Assembly (NCBI GenBank): GCA_965276955.1
Contig: CBDIBP010000042.1
Span: 62,001-126,000 of the forward strand
DNA from: JABDEZ01 sp965276955
Lineage (GTDB): Bacteria; Bacteroidota; Bacteroidia; Chitinophagales; Chitinophagaceae
Reading direction: 5' to 3'
DNA length: 64,000 bases
This document shows, one piece after another, positions 54,114-63,026 of the stretch. Every line of letters starts with the position of its first letter. Position 1 is the stretch's first letter. The translations under genes were made by a program, and so were the position numbers. The notes under the pieces are model-generated. The model saw only the letters and a program-made list of their open reading frames with translations, searched no databases and was not told where the DNA came from.

Positions 54114-55266
54114 TAAAATATCCATAGCAGACATGTACAGGGCCATACGCAAGCGCTCTGAAATGATATGCAAACCACTGAGAACGGAGGACTATGTGGT
54201 GCAGCCGATAGTGGATGTGAGTCCGCCAAAGTGGCACCTGGGACATGTGACCTGGTTTTTCGAAACGTTCATTTTGAAGCCCAACCTGGCTGATTACAAA
54301 GAATTTGATGCCGACTATAACTATGTTTTCAACAGTTATTACGAAACTATAGGTGCCAGGGTCATCCGTACCGACCGAGGCAATCTGAGCCGGCCATCGG
54401 TAAGCGATGTGTACAAATACCGACAGCATGTTGATGACGCAATGGGGCGTTTGCTTGAAGGTGAAATAACACAGGAACTGAGGGAGTTGGTACGATTGGG
54501 TTTGAACCATGAGGAGCAGCACCAGGAATTGCTGTATACCGACATCAAGTATATACTGGGCCATAACCCACTATTCCCTGCATATTCTGAAATGATATTT
54601 GCAGACGATGTTCCCGATGCAGAAAATGAATTTATAAATATTGCAGAAGGTGTTTACGAAATAGGCTACAACGGCGACGGGTTTTGTTTTGATAATGAGC
54701 TGGGCAGGCATAAAGTTTACCTCCAGTCCTACCAGATCAATACGCAGCTGGTCACTAATGAACAGTACCTGGCCTTCATGACCGCGGGTGGCTATGAAGA
54801 TTTCAGGTACTGGCACGCCGAAGGCTGGGACTGGGTAAAGAATAACCATATTACATCGCCACTATATTGGCACATCATAGATGGTAAGTGGTATCACTAC
54901 ACATATGCCGGCCTTAAACCGGTCGATCTTTCCGCACCTGTTTGCCATATCAGCTTTTATGAAGCAGCTGCTTTTGCAGAATGGCGGGGAATGCGCCTGC
55001 CTACAGAGCAGGAGTGGGAAGTAGCCAACAAACAGTTCGACTGGGGCCGCCGGTGGGAATGGACCAATAGTGCTTACCTGCCGTACCCTGGCTTTAAAAA
55101 AGCAGTTGGGGCAATAGGGGAGTACAACGGTAAGTTCATGGTGAACCAGATGGTGCTGCGCGGCGCATCGGTGGTGACACCCCCAGGCCACAGCAGGGCT
55201 ACATACCGCAATTTTTTTCAAACAAATTTAAGGTGGCAATTTACCGGCATCAGGCTGGCACAATAA
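54070..55266 (+). CDS. egtB: Ergothioneine biosynthesis protein EgtB
   Basis: A 398-residue non-haem iron sulfoxide synthase that joins hercynine to a sulfur donor. The N-terminal DinB-like domain (about 20-165) carries iron ligands in KWHLGHVTWFFETF (H56/H59) and NHEEQHQELLYTD (H147, H151). The C-terminal FGE-sulfatase domain (about 180-398) has MRLPTEQEWEVA, VTPPGHSRATYRN and a final WQFTGIRLAQ. Start 54070 overlaps the transporter gene by 44 bases; a later in-frame ATG at 54133 (MYRAIRKR) is nearer the usual family start, so the true start is uncertain. Whether the sulfur donor is cysteine or gamma-glutamylcysteine cannot be read from the sequence; no egtA or egtC is present. Confidence 0.92.
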   Translation: MLEQLPTSHTVSQNNKISIADMYRAIRKRSEMICKPLRTEDYVVQPIVDVSPPKWHLGHVTWFFETFILKPNLADYKEFDADYNYVFNSYYETIGARVIRTDRGNLSRPSVSDVYKYRQHVDDAMGRLLEGEITQELRELVRLGLNHEEQHQELLYTDIKYILGHNPLFPAYSEMIFADDVPDAENEFINIAEGVYEIGYNGDGFCFDNELGRHKVYLQSYQINTQLVTNEQYLAFMTAGGYEDFRYWHAEGWDWVKNNHITSPLYWHIIDGKWYHYTYAGLKPVDLSAPVCHISFYEAAAFAEWRGMRLPTEQEWEVANKQFDWGRRWEWTNSAYLPYPGFKKAVGAIGEYNGKFMVNQMVLRGASVVTPPGHSRATYRNFFQTNLRWQFTGIRLAQ

Positions 55267-55277
55267 ACTAACAGACC

Positions 55278-56219
55278 ATGAATAAATTTTTCCACGAAGT
55301 TTGGGAAGGCTTGAACAATAACCCTAAAAGCCTTAGCTCTAAATACTTTTATGATGAGGATGGTGACGAGTTGTTTCAGGAGATAATGGAAACACCGGAG
55401 TACTACCTCACCAATTGCGAACTCGAGATATTTTCCCAAAAAACAAATGAATTATCCGCCATTATTATGGAACAGGGCAATAGTTTTGACCTGGTGGAAC
55501 TGGGCGCGGGCGATGCCATGAAATCAAGTTATCTGCTTCGCGACCTGATAAATAAAGGTGCCGACATGACCTATTATCCTATAGATATTTCCAGTCATGT
55601 TATCTCTTCTTTGCAAAAAAAGCTACCAGCGACCATACCTGGCATACAAATACATGGTCTCAATGGCGAGTACTTCGATATGCTGTTGCAAATGAGCAAG
55701 GCATCGGGCAGGAGAAAGGTAGTGCTTTTCCTCGGCTCCAGTATAGGCAATTTCCCGTTGGATAAGACAGGAGAATTTCTCATATCATTGCGTCAGCAAG
55801 TAAACTCGGGCGATCTTTTATTGATCGGGTTTGACCTTAAAAAAGACCCACAGCTTATATTAGCGGCTTATAATGACAAGGCAGGCGCTACACGCAGGTT
55901 CAATCTGAACCTCCTGAAGCGTATAAATAAAGAACTTGATGCCGATTTTAATATTGACCACTTTGAACACAGCCCGACATATGATGCAGAGACAGGCGCA
56001 TGCAAAAGCTTCCTGAAAAGTACCCGGCAACAAAAGGTACGTATTGGAGAAGTGGGATGGGTTCATTTTAATGAGGATGAAGAAATATTTATGGAGATAT
56101 CCCAGAAATATTCCATTGATGAAACTGATAAATTGGCCACACAAAGCTCCTTCTTACCAGTAAGCCATATATTAGATAAAAAACGATGGTTTTTAGATGC
56201 TGTTTGGAAGGCAGTATAA
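55278..56219 (+). CDS. egtD: L-histidine N-alpha-methyltransferase EgtD
   Basis: A 313-residue SAM-dependent enzyme that trimethylates histidine to hercynine, the EgtB substrate. SAM-binding LVELGAGDAMKSSYLL is near residue 75, YYPIDISSHVI near 100 and VLFLGSSIGNFP near 150, with the YDAETGACKSFLKS stretch near 240. The start is 11 bases after the egtB stop. It is the last gene of the operon; no hairpin terminator is obvious after it. Confidence 0.94.
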   Translation: MNKFFHEVWEGLNNNPKSLSSKYFYDEDGDELFQEIMETPEYYLTNCELEIFSQKTNELSAIIMEQGNSFDLVELGAGDAMKSSYLLRDLINKGADMTYYPIDISSHVISSLQKKLPATIPGIQIHGLNGEYFDMLLQMSKASGRRKVVLFLGSSIGNFPLDKTGEFLISLRQQVNSGDLLLIGFDLKKDPQLILAAYNDKAGATRRFNLNLLKRINKELDADFNIDHFEHSPTYDAETGACKSFLKSTRQQKVRIGEVGWVHFNEDEEIFMEISQKYSIDETDKLATQSSFLPVSHILDKKRWFLDAVWKAV

Positions 56220-56398
56220 GGTCTTTTTAAAAAATATAAATTTGTTTTCCAACCCTTTCGTGAAGTTGGGTGTCTATACTTGAAATTAAAAGGCAATAAC
56301 TGCTATCCATAAGAAAAATTTAACATTCTCGTCATCGGATTGTTAATTTTATTTTTTTTGATTACTTTTATTCCTGTATACTATTTAAAAGGATACTC

Positions 56399-59300
56399 AT
56401 GTATAGAACTCGACCATCTAAATTATTATTCATTCTATTATTTTCCCTATTGTCCTTTGGTAAAGGCTATGCATCGCATTTTGGTGCTGCTGATATTTGG
56501 GTAAAATATATAGGTACTGCAGGGCATCCATTGCGGTACGAGATACATCTTAACGTTTACCGTGCTTGTGAACCCTCTCAATCTTTGTTGAGCGGTACAG
56601 ACATCGTTACTATATCGCAAACGTTGGGATGTTCACCTCAGGGCCATGATACGTCGTGGAGCGTACAGGTAGATACCGTGGTCGGGGCTGGATCGGATAC
56701 ATTGGACCAGTTGTGTTCTGGCTTTAAATCTTTGAATTCCTGCCGTCAGCCTAATTCTGTTTATCCAGGCTTCAACAGGTTCAACTATGTGGCCATCGTA
56801 GATCTTCCATATCGGTGTACAGATTGGCACTTCGTATGGACGAATAGTGCAAGGAACGCAGGGATAAAGAACCTTTGCCAACCAGCAAGTTCTTACGCCC
56901 TTACCATTGATGCGCATCTTAATAATGAGTTTGCCAATACAAGCTCACCGCAATTTACCATAGATCCTATTCCTTATGTCTGTATCAATCAGCCGGCGCA
57001 GTTCTTTAATGGTCCGTACGATCCTGACGGCGATTCGCTTGTTGTAACGAACGTACAACCATGGGGATGCACCTTTACACCTTGTGCACCCGGTTGTGGT
57101 CCTAATACTGAGATACCTTACGATCCCGGTATACCAGTTGGTGGCATACCCTATACTTTGGCCGACCCTATACAAAGTATAGTGACCCCTTATCTGGTAG
57201 ATTCGCTTACTGGTATAGCTACTTTTACACCATCACTTACAGGTAAGTTCGTTATTGCATTCAGATGTGATAAATATGACCATATAACAAAAACGTTTAT
57301 GGGCTCTACGCGGCGCGATGTGCAGGTGTCTGTATTGGCTTGCGCTTCCCCCGCCCCTAATATCGATACTATTCCACAAACAGTTTCTGGTGGTCTGCTG
57401 GATTCAGCATCCTCCTCAAAGGGTATGAACCTGATCTATGTGTGCCCGAACACACCTATAAGATTCTCTATGCAGGCAACTGCAAGGCCCGGGAGCACAG
57501 CTGTTTACCTGGGTGTAGATACAAGTAACAGTAATACACCTGGCAATACATTCACTGTAACTAATAACGGAAGTACAGCAGCGACCGGTACTTATACCTG
57601 GACCCCTGGCGATACCAGCGTAGGTGTACACACTATCATATTCAGTTCAGTCGATTCCAGTTGTACCATACAGCAGCCGGTTGTACAGCAGAGCTATCTT
57701 GTCGTGACCATAAAAGTGATCACCGGGATCAATGCTATACCGAAGATATACAGAAGCTGTCCTTTATCTACTACTCCTATAACGCTTAATGTAGTAGGCC
57801 TACCTTCATCATTCGCATATGATTGGGAGGAATGGAAAAATAAGAATTCACTTTCATCGGCGGGTATCGTCAACCATACCAGTGCTAATCCACAGGTATC
57901 TCCAAGAGATACTACTTTATACATAGTTTTTGCGCCAGGTCTTTTCGCCGGTAGCACCTGTAAAGTGAGCGATACTGTAACTGTGAATGTAGATACATCC
58001 AACCATATCAAGATACAGAATGTATCACCTATCATCTTGTGTCAGAAACAAACCATTCATCTCGATGCCATTGCCAATGGTAATCAGCCATCCTCCAACA
58101 TTTCGTGCGGTGTGCCTATAGGTACTTACGATACGAGTCGTCCGGATTCTACAGTATTCGTTCCGCTTGCGGGTGCATATGCAGGTAGTATCAATAGCAA
58201 TAATTCCTGTAGCCCTTTTGCTGGCAATGGTTCATCGCACCACCAGTATCTATTGCGTGCAGCCGATCTGATAAACTCCAGCATGATATCGGGTGTTATG
58301 ACCGCTCTTACATTCTATGTAAGGACGCTACCTGCATCAGGTACTTATGACAGTGTAAAAGTGTCGCTGGGCTGCACAACTGTAAATACTCTGCCTAATG
58401 ATGGCAGCTTTTTGGCAGGCGTTACCCCAGTGTATACCAATACAGCGCTCACAGTAAATGCCTTAGGTGCATTAAGGCTAAATTTTAATACCCCATATGC
58501 CTGGGATACCACTCAGAACCTTATAGTTGATGTTTGTTATTCTAACCCGGCTGCTTTAGCAACTGTACCTCCAAGTTTCGATTTTTATTCTACGGGATAC
58601 CCAGCCACTACCTTTGCGTATAGCGATCTGGGTAACGTGTGCAATGGTGCGACTACTGCCTTGTCCGGTGGTAATCCTGAATATGCTGTACCAGCCATGC
58701 AGTTCAGTTATTACGATGCACCTACAGTTCCTTTTGGGTATACATGGAAGATCGTTTATGGCTCTAACTTCTTTTCCGATACTACTGCTGAGAGTCCTAT
58801 AGCATTCATCAATGAAAGCTCCAGATACTACGTATATAGTCGTGGTAAAAGTGGTTGCACCTTTAGAGATTCTATCGATGTATACCTTGATCCTGTGCGT
58901 CATCCACTCATCACTCCTGCAGATACTACGATATGCTCAGGTATAGGAGTGCAGTTAGTGGCCAGCTATACACAAAATGGCTACCAGTGGTACCAGAATG
59001 GTTTTGACCCGACAACAGTGGGTTTGAGCTGCAATACCTGCCAGACCACTATCGCTACGTTGGATACTACCACCAGTTATTCTTTAGTATTTACCGATAC
59101 TCTGAACTGTAAGGATACAGCATATGCGAACGTTAAGGTAGTCCCCTTACCAAGGTTCAAGATAAACAACAATGATACTACCATAAAGATCGGTACCAGT
59201 ATCCAGTTATCTGTAAATACGGGCAATGAGTTCCAGTATGTGTGGAACCCTCCATTCAGTCTTGACAACCCGTATCTGTACAATCCTACAGCTACCCCTA

Positions 59301-59656
59301 CAGTGCCAACGGTGTATAGCGTTATAGCGTACAACCAGTTCTGTACAGGTTACGATACTGTAAAAATAGGTATAGATTACAGATCAAACCTGTTCATCCC
59401 TTCGGCCTTTACACCAAATGGAGATGGGAAGAACGATGTGTTCCGCATGTCTAACGTAAGCTACGAGAAGGTGATAGAGTTCCGTATATTCAATCGTTGG
59501 GGACAGCAGATATTCTCCGCAACCGATAACAAGGGCTGGGATGGTACATCGAACGGTGTGCTGAACGATATAGGTATCTATAATTACATCATACGGGTAG
59601 TATATCCTGATGGCGTTGAAGAGAACTTTACAGGTAATGTCACGCTTATCAGGTAG
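56399..59656 (+). CDS. Secreted repeat protein with T9SS type B sorting domain (1085 aa)
   Basis: A 1085-residue extracellular protein with signal peptide KLLFILLFSLLSFGKGYAS. The N-terminal region (about residues 25-310) includes FGAADIWVKYIGTAGHPLRY, a pattern I know from large Bacteroidota surface proteins, then several beta-sandwich modules and an Ig-like unit (GYQWYQNGFDPTTVGLSC). The C-terminus is the sorting domain (FIPSAFTPNGDGKNDVFR, FRIFNRWGQQIFS, GWDGTSNGVLND, ending TLIR). Same type as the 1511-residue protein at 26353 but unrelated in the middle. A strong bidirectional terminator follows. Confidence 0.9.
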   Translation: MYRTRPSKLLFILLFSLLSFGKGYASHFGAADIWVKYIGTAGHPLRYEIHLNVYRACEPSQSLLSGTDIVTISQTLGCSPQGHDTSWSVQVDTVVGAGSDTLDQLCSGFKSLNSCRQPNSVYPGFNRFNYVAIVDLPYRCTDWHFVWTNSARNAGIKNLCQPASSYALTIDAHLNNEFANTSSPQFTIDPIPYVCINQPAQFFNGPYDPDGDSLVVTNVQPWGCTFTPCAPGCGPNTEIPYDPGIPVGGIPYTLADPIQSIVTPYLVDSLTGIATFTPSLTGKFVIAFRCDKYDHITKTFMGSTRRDVQVSVLACASPAPNIDTIPQTVSGGLLDSASSSKGMNLIYVCPNTPIRFSMQATARPGSTAVYLGVDTSNSNTPGNTFTVTNNGSTAATGTYTWTPGDTSVGVHTIIFSSVDSSCTIQQPVVQQSYLVVTIKVITGINAIPKIYRSCPLSTTPITLNVVGLPSSFAYDWEEWKNKNSLSSAGIVNHTSANPQVSPRDTTLYIVFAPGLFAGSTCKVSDTVTVNVDTSNHIKIQNVSPIILCQKQTIHLDAIANGNQPSSNISCGVPIGTYDTSRPDSTVFVPLAGAYAGSINSNNSCSPFAGNGSSHHQYLLRAADLINSSMISGVMTALTFYVRTLPASGTYDSVKVSLGCTTVNTLPNDGSFLAGVTPVYTNTALTVNALGALRLNFNTPYAWDTTQNLIVDVCYSNPAALATVPPSFDFYSTGYPATTFAYSDLGNVCNGATTALSGGNPEYAVPAMQFSYYDAPTVPFGYTWKIVYGSNFFSDTTAESPIAFINESSRYYVYSRGKSGCTFRDSIDVYLDPVRHPLITPADTTICSGIGVQLVASYTQNGYQWYQNGFDPTTVGLSCNTCQTTIATLDTTTSYSLVFTDTLNCKDTAYANVKVVPLPRFKINNNDTTIKIGTSIQLSVNTGNEFQYVWNPPFSLDNPYLYNPTATPTVPTVYSVIAYNQFCTGYDTVKIGIDYRSNLFIPSAFTPNGDGKNDVFRMSNVSYEKVIEFRIFNRWGQQIFSATDNKGWDGTSNGVLNDIGIYNYIIRVVYPDGVEENFTGNVTLIR

Positions 59657-59674
59657 CAGTTATTACCGCAACCA

Positions 59675-59717
59675 TATAAAAAGTAAAGGTGCCTTATGGG
59701 CACCTTTACTTTTTATA
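59675..59717. terminator. Perfect 19-bp bidirectional terminator
   Basis: Arms tataaaaagtaaaggtgcc and ggcacctttactttttata are perfect complements around a 5-base loop. It serves the plus-strand T9SS gene and the converging PorT-like gene. Confidence 0.85.
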
Positions 59718-59730
59718 TCAGACCACATCG

Positions 59731-60447
59731 TCAGCGAAAAGCGAATGGACTGTCAATGCTACTTAAATAGATAAATGAGCCTGAGCGCACAAGTATATTG
59801 TACTGCCCTGTGGTGCCATAACCGTAGCCAACCGGTATGCGGGTAGGATCGCGGATAGTGAATATTGAGTACTGGTAACGGGTGTTGATAAAGATGTTCT
59901 TATATGCTTTAAAGCTAAGCCCCAGCACATAGTCAAGGTCAGAGGTCTTAAAATAGTTGATATTCGGGTCTATAAGTACTGGTTGGTCTGCTTCTGCCCA
60001 CTCTTTAAAGTTGATGAGCCGGGCATATGATATGCCTGCTTCAATATCCAGCTGGCGTTGCCATACACATAGTTTGCTGGGTTTTATGTGTAATAGTATA
60101 GGTACTTCTACATAGTTCAGGTTCAGGTAGTACTTCTCTACATAAGTGCCTACATAGGGAGACTCCAGTACGTTCACACCCCTTACACCTTTCTGCGCAT
60201 ACAGCAGCTCCATACTGGCGCCAAATGACTCTGAGAAACGTACTGTTACAATGCCACCGGCATTAAGCCCTACCTTGTAAAAACCATAGTAAGTATCGCC
60301 ATCTACTTGCGTGAAATTGGTACCCACTACAATGCCGCCGGTAAATGTTTTTGGCTCCTCTTCGTAAAAATTACTCTGTGCTCTGCTACCTGCGTGGCAC
60401 AGCAGGCCGGTGAAAAGTAAGCAGGCATGTAGAGACCACCGTTCCAT
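59731..60447 (-). CDS. PorT-family outer-membrane beta-barrel protein
   Basis: A 238-residue protein with a signal peptide (LLFTGLLCHAGSRAQ). The mature part alternates short beta strands of the outer-membrane barrel type (FTGGIVVGTNFTQVDGD, VGLNAGGIVTVRF, SMELLYAQKGV, YLNLNYVEVPILLHIKP, YVLGLSFKAYKNIFINTRYQ), the usual pattern of the PorT/outer membrane protein beta-barrel family. Some relatives act in type IX secretion, but most are of unknown function, so PorT itself is not claimed. Confidence 0.82.
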   Translation of the reverse strand: MERWSLHACLLFTGLLCHAGSRAQSNFYEEEPKTFTGGIVVGTNFTQVDGDTYYGFYKVGLNAGGIVTVRFSESFGASMELLYAQKGVRGVNVLESPYVGTYVEKYYLNLNYVEVPILLHIKPSKLCVWQRQLDIEAGISYARLINFKEWAEADQPVLIDPNINYFKTSDLDYVLGLSFKAYKNIFINTRYQYSIFTIRDPTRIPVGYGYGTTGQYNILVRSGSFIYLSSIDSPFAFR

Positions 60448-60514
60448 AAATTGAATGTACGTATAATAATACTAAAGCGGTCGTGATAATATATGCTAAA
60501 CCGCGGTCTGGTCT

Positions 60515-61177
60515 CTAATTTTCTTCCTTCTTTTCCAGTGCGCCGTCCCGGTTGTAGTATCTCCAGGTACCCAGTTTCACACACGCTGGTGCATCCCGCT
60601 TATTTACGCGCTTTATAGCTTTTCCGGTTTCAGGATCTATTACTTTTACAGTGTCGTAAACAATTGTCTTTTTCTCCGGATCTATAGCATATAGTCCGCT
60701 TGCCTTTACCTGGCCATTATCAAAATATTCACTGTAGGGGCCGCATTTTTCAAATAGGGTAGATGCATCTGGGGCTATGATGATGCCATACGTAATGCGG
60801 CTTTTCACCTTCCCGTTCGGGTAGAATTTCTCCCATAGTCCTACCGGGCTGTTCCTACAGTACCAGCCAGTAGCCTTAGTGCTGCCATTGTCATAGTACT
60901 CGGTCCACTTCTGCTCACGTTGCATGTCTTCATCACTTCCGCTAAAAAAGCCTTCTGCAAGCAGGTTGTAGTTTTTGTTGTATAGTTTGTATACAAGTGG
61001 ATCATCGCCCAGGTATACAATGTTCGATGTGTCTCCCGATGCCACGTAATACTTACCCGAGTCATCTTCTTTTATCAATCTGTTGTCGTTCTCAGATCTG
61101 TAGGAGAACGGTATATCTACCTGTGCATGCACTGTGCAGGCTATGCATAGCAGCAGCGACAATATGGTGAGTCTCAT
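60515..61177 (-). CDS. Exported YwqK-type MORN-like repeat protein
   Basis: A 220-residue protein with signal peptide MRLTILSLLLCIACTVHAQ. The mature part has YwqK/MORN-like units: YYDNGSTKATGWYCRNSP-type, LWEKFYPNGKVKSRITYG, YSEYFDNGQVKASGLY and LGTWRYYNRDGALEKKE. The family is common in Bacteroidota, often called antitoxin YwqK, and is found in envelopes and next to toxins. No toxin is adjacent. Confidence 0.8.
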   Translation of the reverse strand: MRLTILSLLLCIACTVHAQVDIPFSYRSENDNRLIKEDDSGKYYVASGDTSNIVYLGDDPLVYKLYNKNYNLLAEGFFSGSDEDMQREQKWTEYYDNGSTKATGWYCRNSPVGLWEKFYPNGKVKSRITYGIIIAPDASTLFEKCGPYSEYFDNGQVKASGLYAIDPEKKTIVYDTVKVIDPETGKAIKRVNKRDAPACVKLGTWRYYNRDGALEKKEEN

Positions 61178-61211
61178 CTTGATAATACTTTAGCTGCACA
61201 AAATAAAAAAA

Positions 61212-61706
61212 TTAGTGCACACTTCCAGCTACCGCTGCACCAGACCGCATAACGGCTATGCATATAGCTGCGCTTACGGCAAGTACCATGAACGGGGTAA
61301 TGAGCGGAGCAAATGAAGGGTTGATACTGATCTCGTAATTGGTCTTAAATTTTAACCATTTGTACTCGGGCTTTACTATCATCATCTCTACGTTGGTGTT
61401 GCTATACAAAACAAAGTGGGGATGCCAAATATCTTCCCGCTTTACTTTGTATTCGTCACCGCCGCTATTGATTATGGTCATGCCCTTCCAGTCATATTTT
61501 ATGGTCATCAATGCCGTACCCTCGGCTGCCACTTCATATATGTTGCGCCAAAAGCCTGTAGGAGTTATTTTATACGCCTGCCCACCTGTTATAGCCATCT
61601 CAGCCTGCATGCTGAAGGCATTGAACACTAAAGTGCCAGCGCAGGTATCACCTTCATTGTGCAACTCATATTCCCTGTAGCGGGTATTCAAAAGGGTGTA
61701 ATTCAT
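61212..61706 (-). CDS. Tubby/LURP-like protein with C-terminal membrane helix
   Basis: A 164-residue protein with a beta-rich front (NTRYREYELHNEGDTCAGTL, ITPTGFWRNIYEVAAEGTAL) that resembles the tubby-like fold, and one membrane helix near the end (PFMVLAVSAAICIAVMRSG). No family is certain. It sits in a run of short minus-strand genes with gaps of a few dozen bases or less. Confidence 0.65.
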   Translation of the reverse strand: MNYTLLNTRYREYELHNEGDTCAGTLVFNAFSMQAEMAITGGQAYKITPTGFWRNIYEVAAEGTALMTIKYDWKGMTIINSGGDEYKVKREDIWHPHFVLYSNTNVEMMIVKPEYKWLKFKTNYEISINPSFAPLITPFMVLAVSAAICIAVMRSGAAVAGSVH

Positions 61707-61714
61707 AGCTTGTT

Positions 61715-62059
61715 CTATTTAGATGAAGTCTTTCTTTTTACTTTAGGTGCCACCAGTTCATAAGAATGGTCTATCATTTCCCTAAGTTGCTTGCTGTTAA
61801 GGCTACCATCTACAGTTATGGTGTTCCAGTGTTTCTTATTCATATGGTAGCCAGGTTGCACACTGCTATATTGCTCCCGCAATTCCAGTGCTTTATCAGG
61901 GTCGCATTTTACATTAAAACTAAGTGGTGAAGCATATAGGCTTATCAATAGGAATATTTTCCCCTGTACTTTAAAAACAAGTGTTGCAGGGCCGAAAGGC
62001 AGGCATTCTTCTACGTCATTTAGGGTAAGGGCGTGGTCGCGCAATACATCTATATCCAT
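61715..62059 (-). CDS. MmcQ/YjbR-family protein
   Basis: A 114-residue protein with the CyaY-like MmcQ/YjbR fold: start MDIDVLRDHALTL, the family signature EECLPFGPATLVFKVQGKIF, SLKCDPDKA-like CDPDKALELREQY, and HWNTITVDGSL. Its close relatives bind DNA or are of unknown role. Length is normal. The stop of this gene lies 8 bases before the start of the downstream tubby-like gene, in gene order. Confidence 0.88.
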   Translation of the reverse strand: MDIDVLRDHALTLNDVEECLPFGPATLVFKVQGKIFLLISLYASPLSFNVKCDPDKALELREQYSSVQPGYHMNKKHWNTITVDGSLNSKQLREMIDHSYELVAPKVKRKTSSK

Positions 62060-62102
62060 GATATAAATATAAAGAAATTACCCAGATAGTATATACGGTT
62101 AG

Positions 62103-62387
62103 TTAGTTGGATTGCGGCTCTATATCTATAGAGCTACCAGCTTTTCCTGTCATAGGTATAGCTTGTTCCAGTATGGCGTTCACTTCAGTTACAGGATGGG
62201 GCAGGTTAGAGTATAATATGTAAAGGGTGTACTTCTCTTTCTCCTGTTTAGCCTTTGTATCAATAAAAGGGAAGGCGGTCATATTGCTCTCTATGATCTC
62301 TATATTGCGGTTTGCAGAAAGCCATTCATTCACGTGGTATTGCAGTGTATCAGTATCGAACGCAGAAAATATTTTTACCTGTTTCAT
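62103..62387 (-). CDS. Small protein of unknown function (94 aa)
   Basis: A 94-residue soluble protein (MKQVKIFSAFDTDTLQYHVN then EWLSANRNIEIIESNMTAFP). The pattern of alternating beta strands and helices and the opening resemble small sporulation-like or polyhydroxy-type stress proteins, but no motif is decisive. Codon use and a clean start support a real gene. Confidence 0.65.
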   Translation of the reverse strand: MKQVKIFSAFDTDTLQYHVNEWLSANRNIEIIESNMTAFPFIDTKAKQEKEKYTLYILYSNLPHPVTEVNAILEQAIPMTGKAGSSIDIEPQSN

Positions 62388-62415
62388 GCGTTTTAATTAT
62401 TATTTAATGAATTGA

Positions 62416-62733
62416 TCACACAGTCGATTTTTTGCCGAAATAGAATTGCGTTTTATAGTATTCGCACAGTTTTAAATAGTAGTCTTCTATTGTTATGTTC
62501 CCTTCGGCATATGTTTGTTCGTGTTCCTCTCCTCGTATCACTATTTTGGCTATCAACGGGTGACCTTTTTTTACAAAATGTTTTCCATTGGTCATTTCGT
62601 ATCCATCTGCAAGTATGCTTATTTTATCACCCTTCGATATTTTGCTATTGATGGTAATTGTATTGTTGCAAAACACAAATTTCCCGTCTTCTTTTATCGG
62701 CATCAGCTTTATATTTCCAACAGTTGAACTCAT
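62416..62733 (-). CDS. Small protein of unknown function (105 aa)
   Basis: A 105-residue protein with a hydrophilic beta-rich front (MPIKEDGKFVFCNNTITINS, ISILADGYEMTNGKHFVKKG) and a helical tail (EDYYLKLCEYYKTQFYFGKK). No signal peptide or recognised family. Composition is AT-rich. It lies 29 bases upstream of the 94-residue gene, in gene order. Confidence 0.6.
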   Translation of the reverse strand: MSSTVGNIKLMPIKEDGKFVFCNNTITINSKISKGDKISILADGYEMTNGKHFVKKGHPLIAKIVIRGEEHEQTYAEGNITIEDYYLKLCEYYKTQFYFGKKSTV

Positions 62734-63026
62734 AATGTGATAGAATTACATACAATTTAGCCATAAAAACGTTTAATTTATAGTAGTTAAATAAAATTAA
62801 TATCGTTTAATGTTTCTATTATAAATGGCGATGATCAACATTTATAAAATGGTCTGAAAATTATACACCAAAATCATGCCTTAACTTTTGATGATAACGT
62901 ATTTATCTTAATATGTATATAGCAGTTGATAATGCCAAATTTCAAACAAGTACTTCTTTAAAGAAGTTGCGCAGAATAGGGTATTGTTCGTCGATAGCTC
63001 GTACTATCATGCTGTAATACTTTTTA
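62734..63026. other. AT-rich intergenic region
   Basis: About 290 bases with no frame or hairpin I would defend. It lies between the end of the oxidoreductase gene and the start of the 105-residue protein. Confidence 0.5.
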
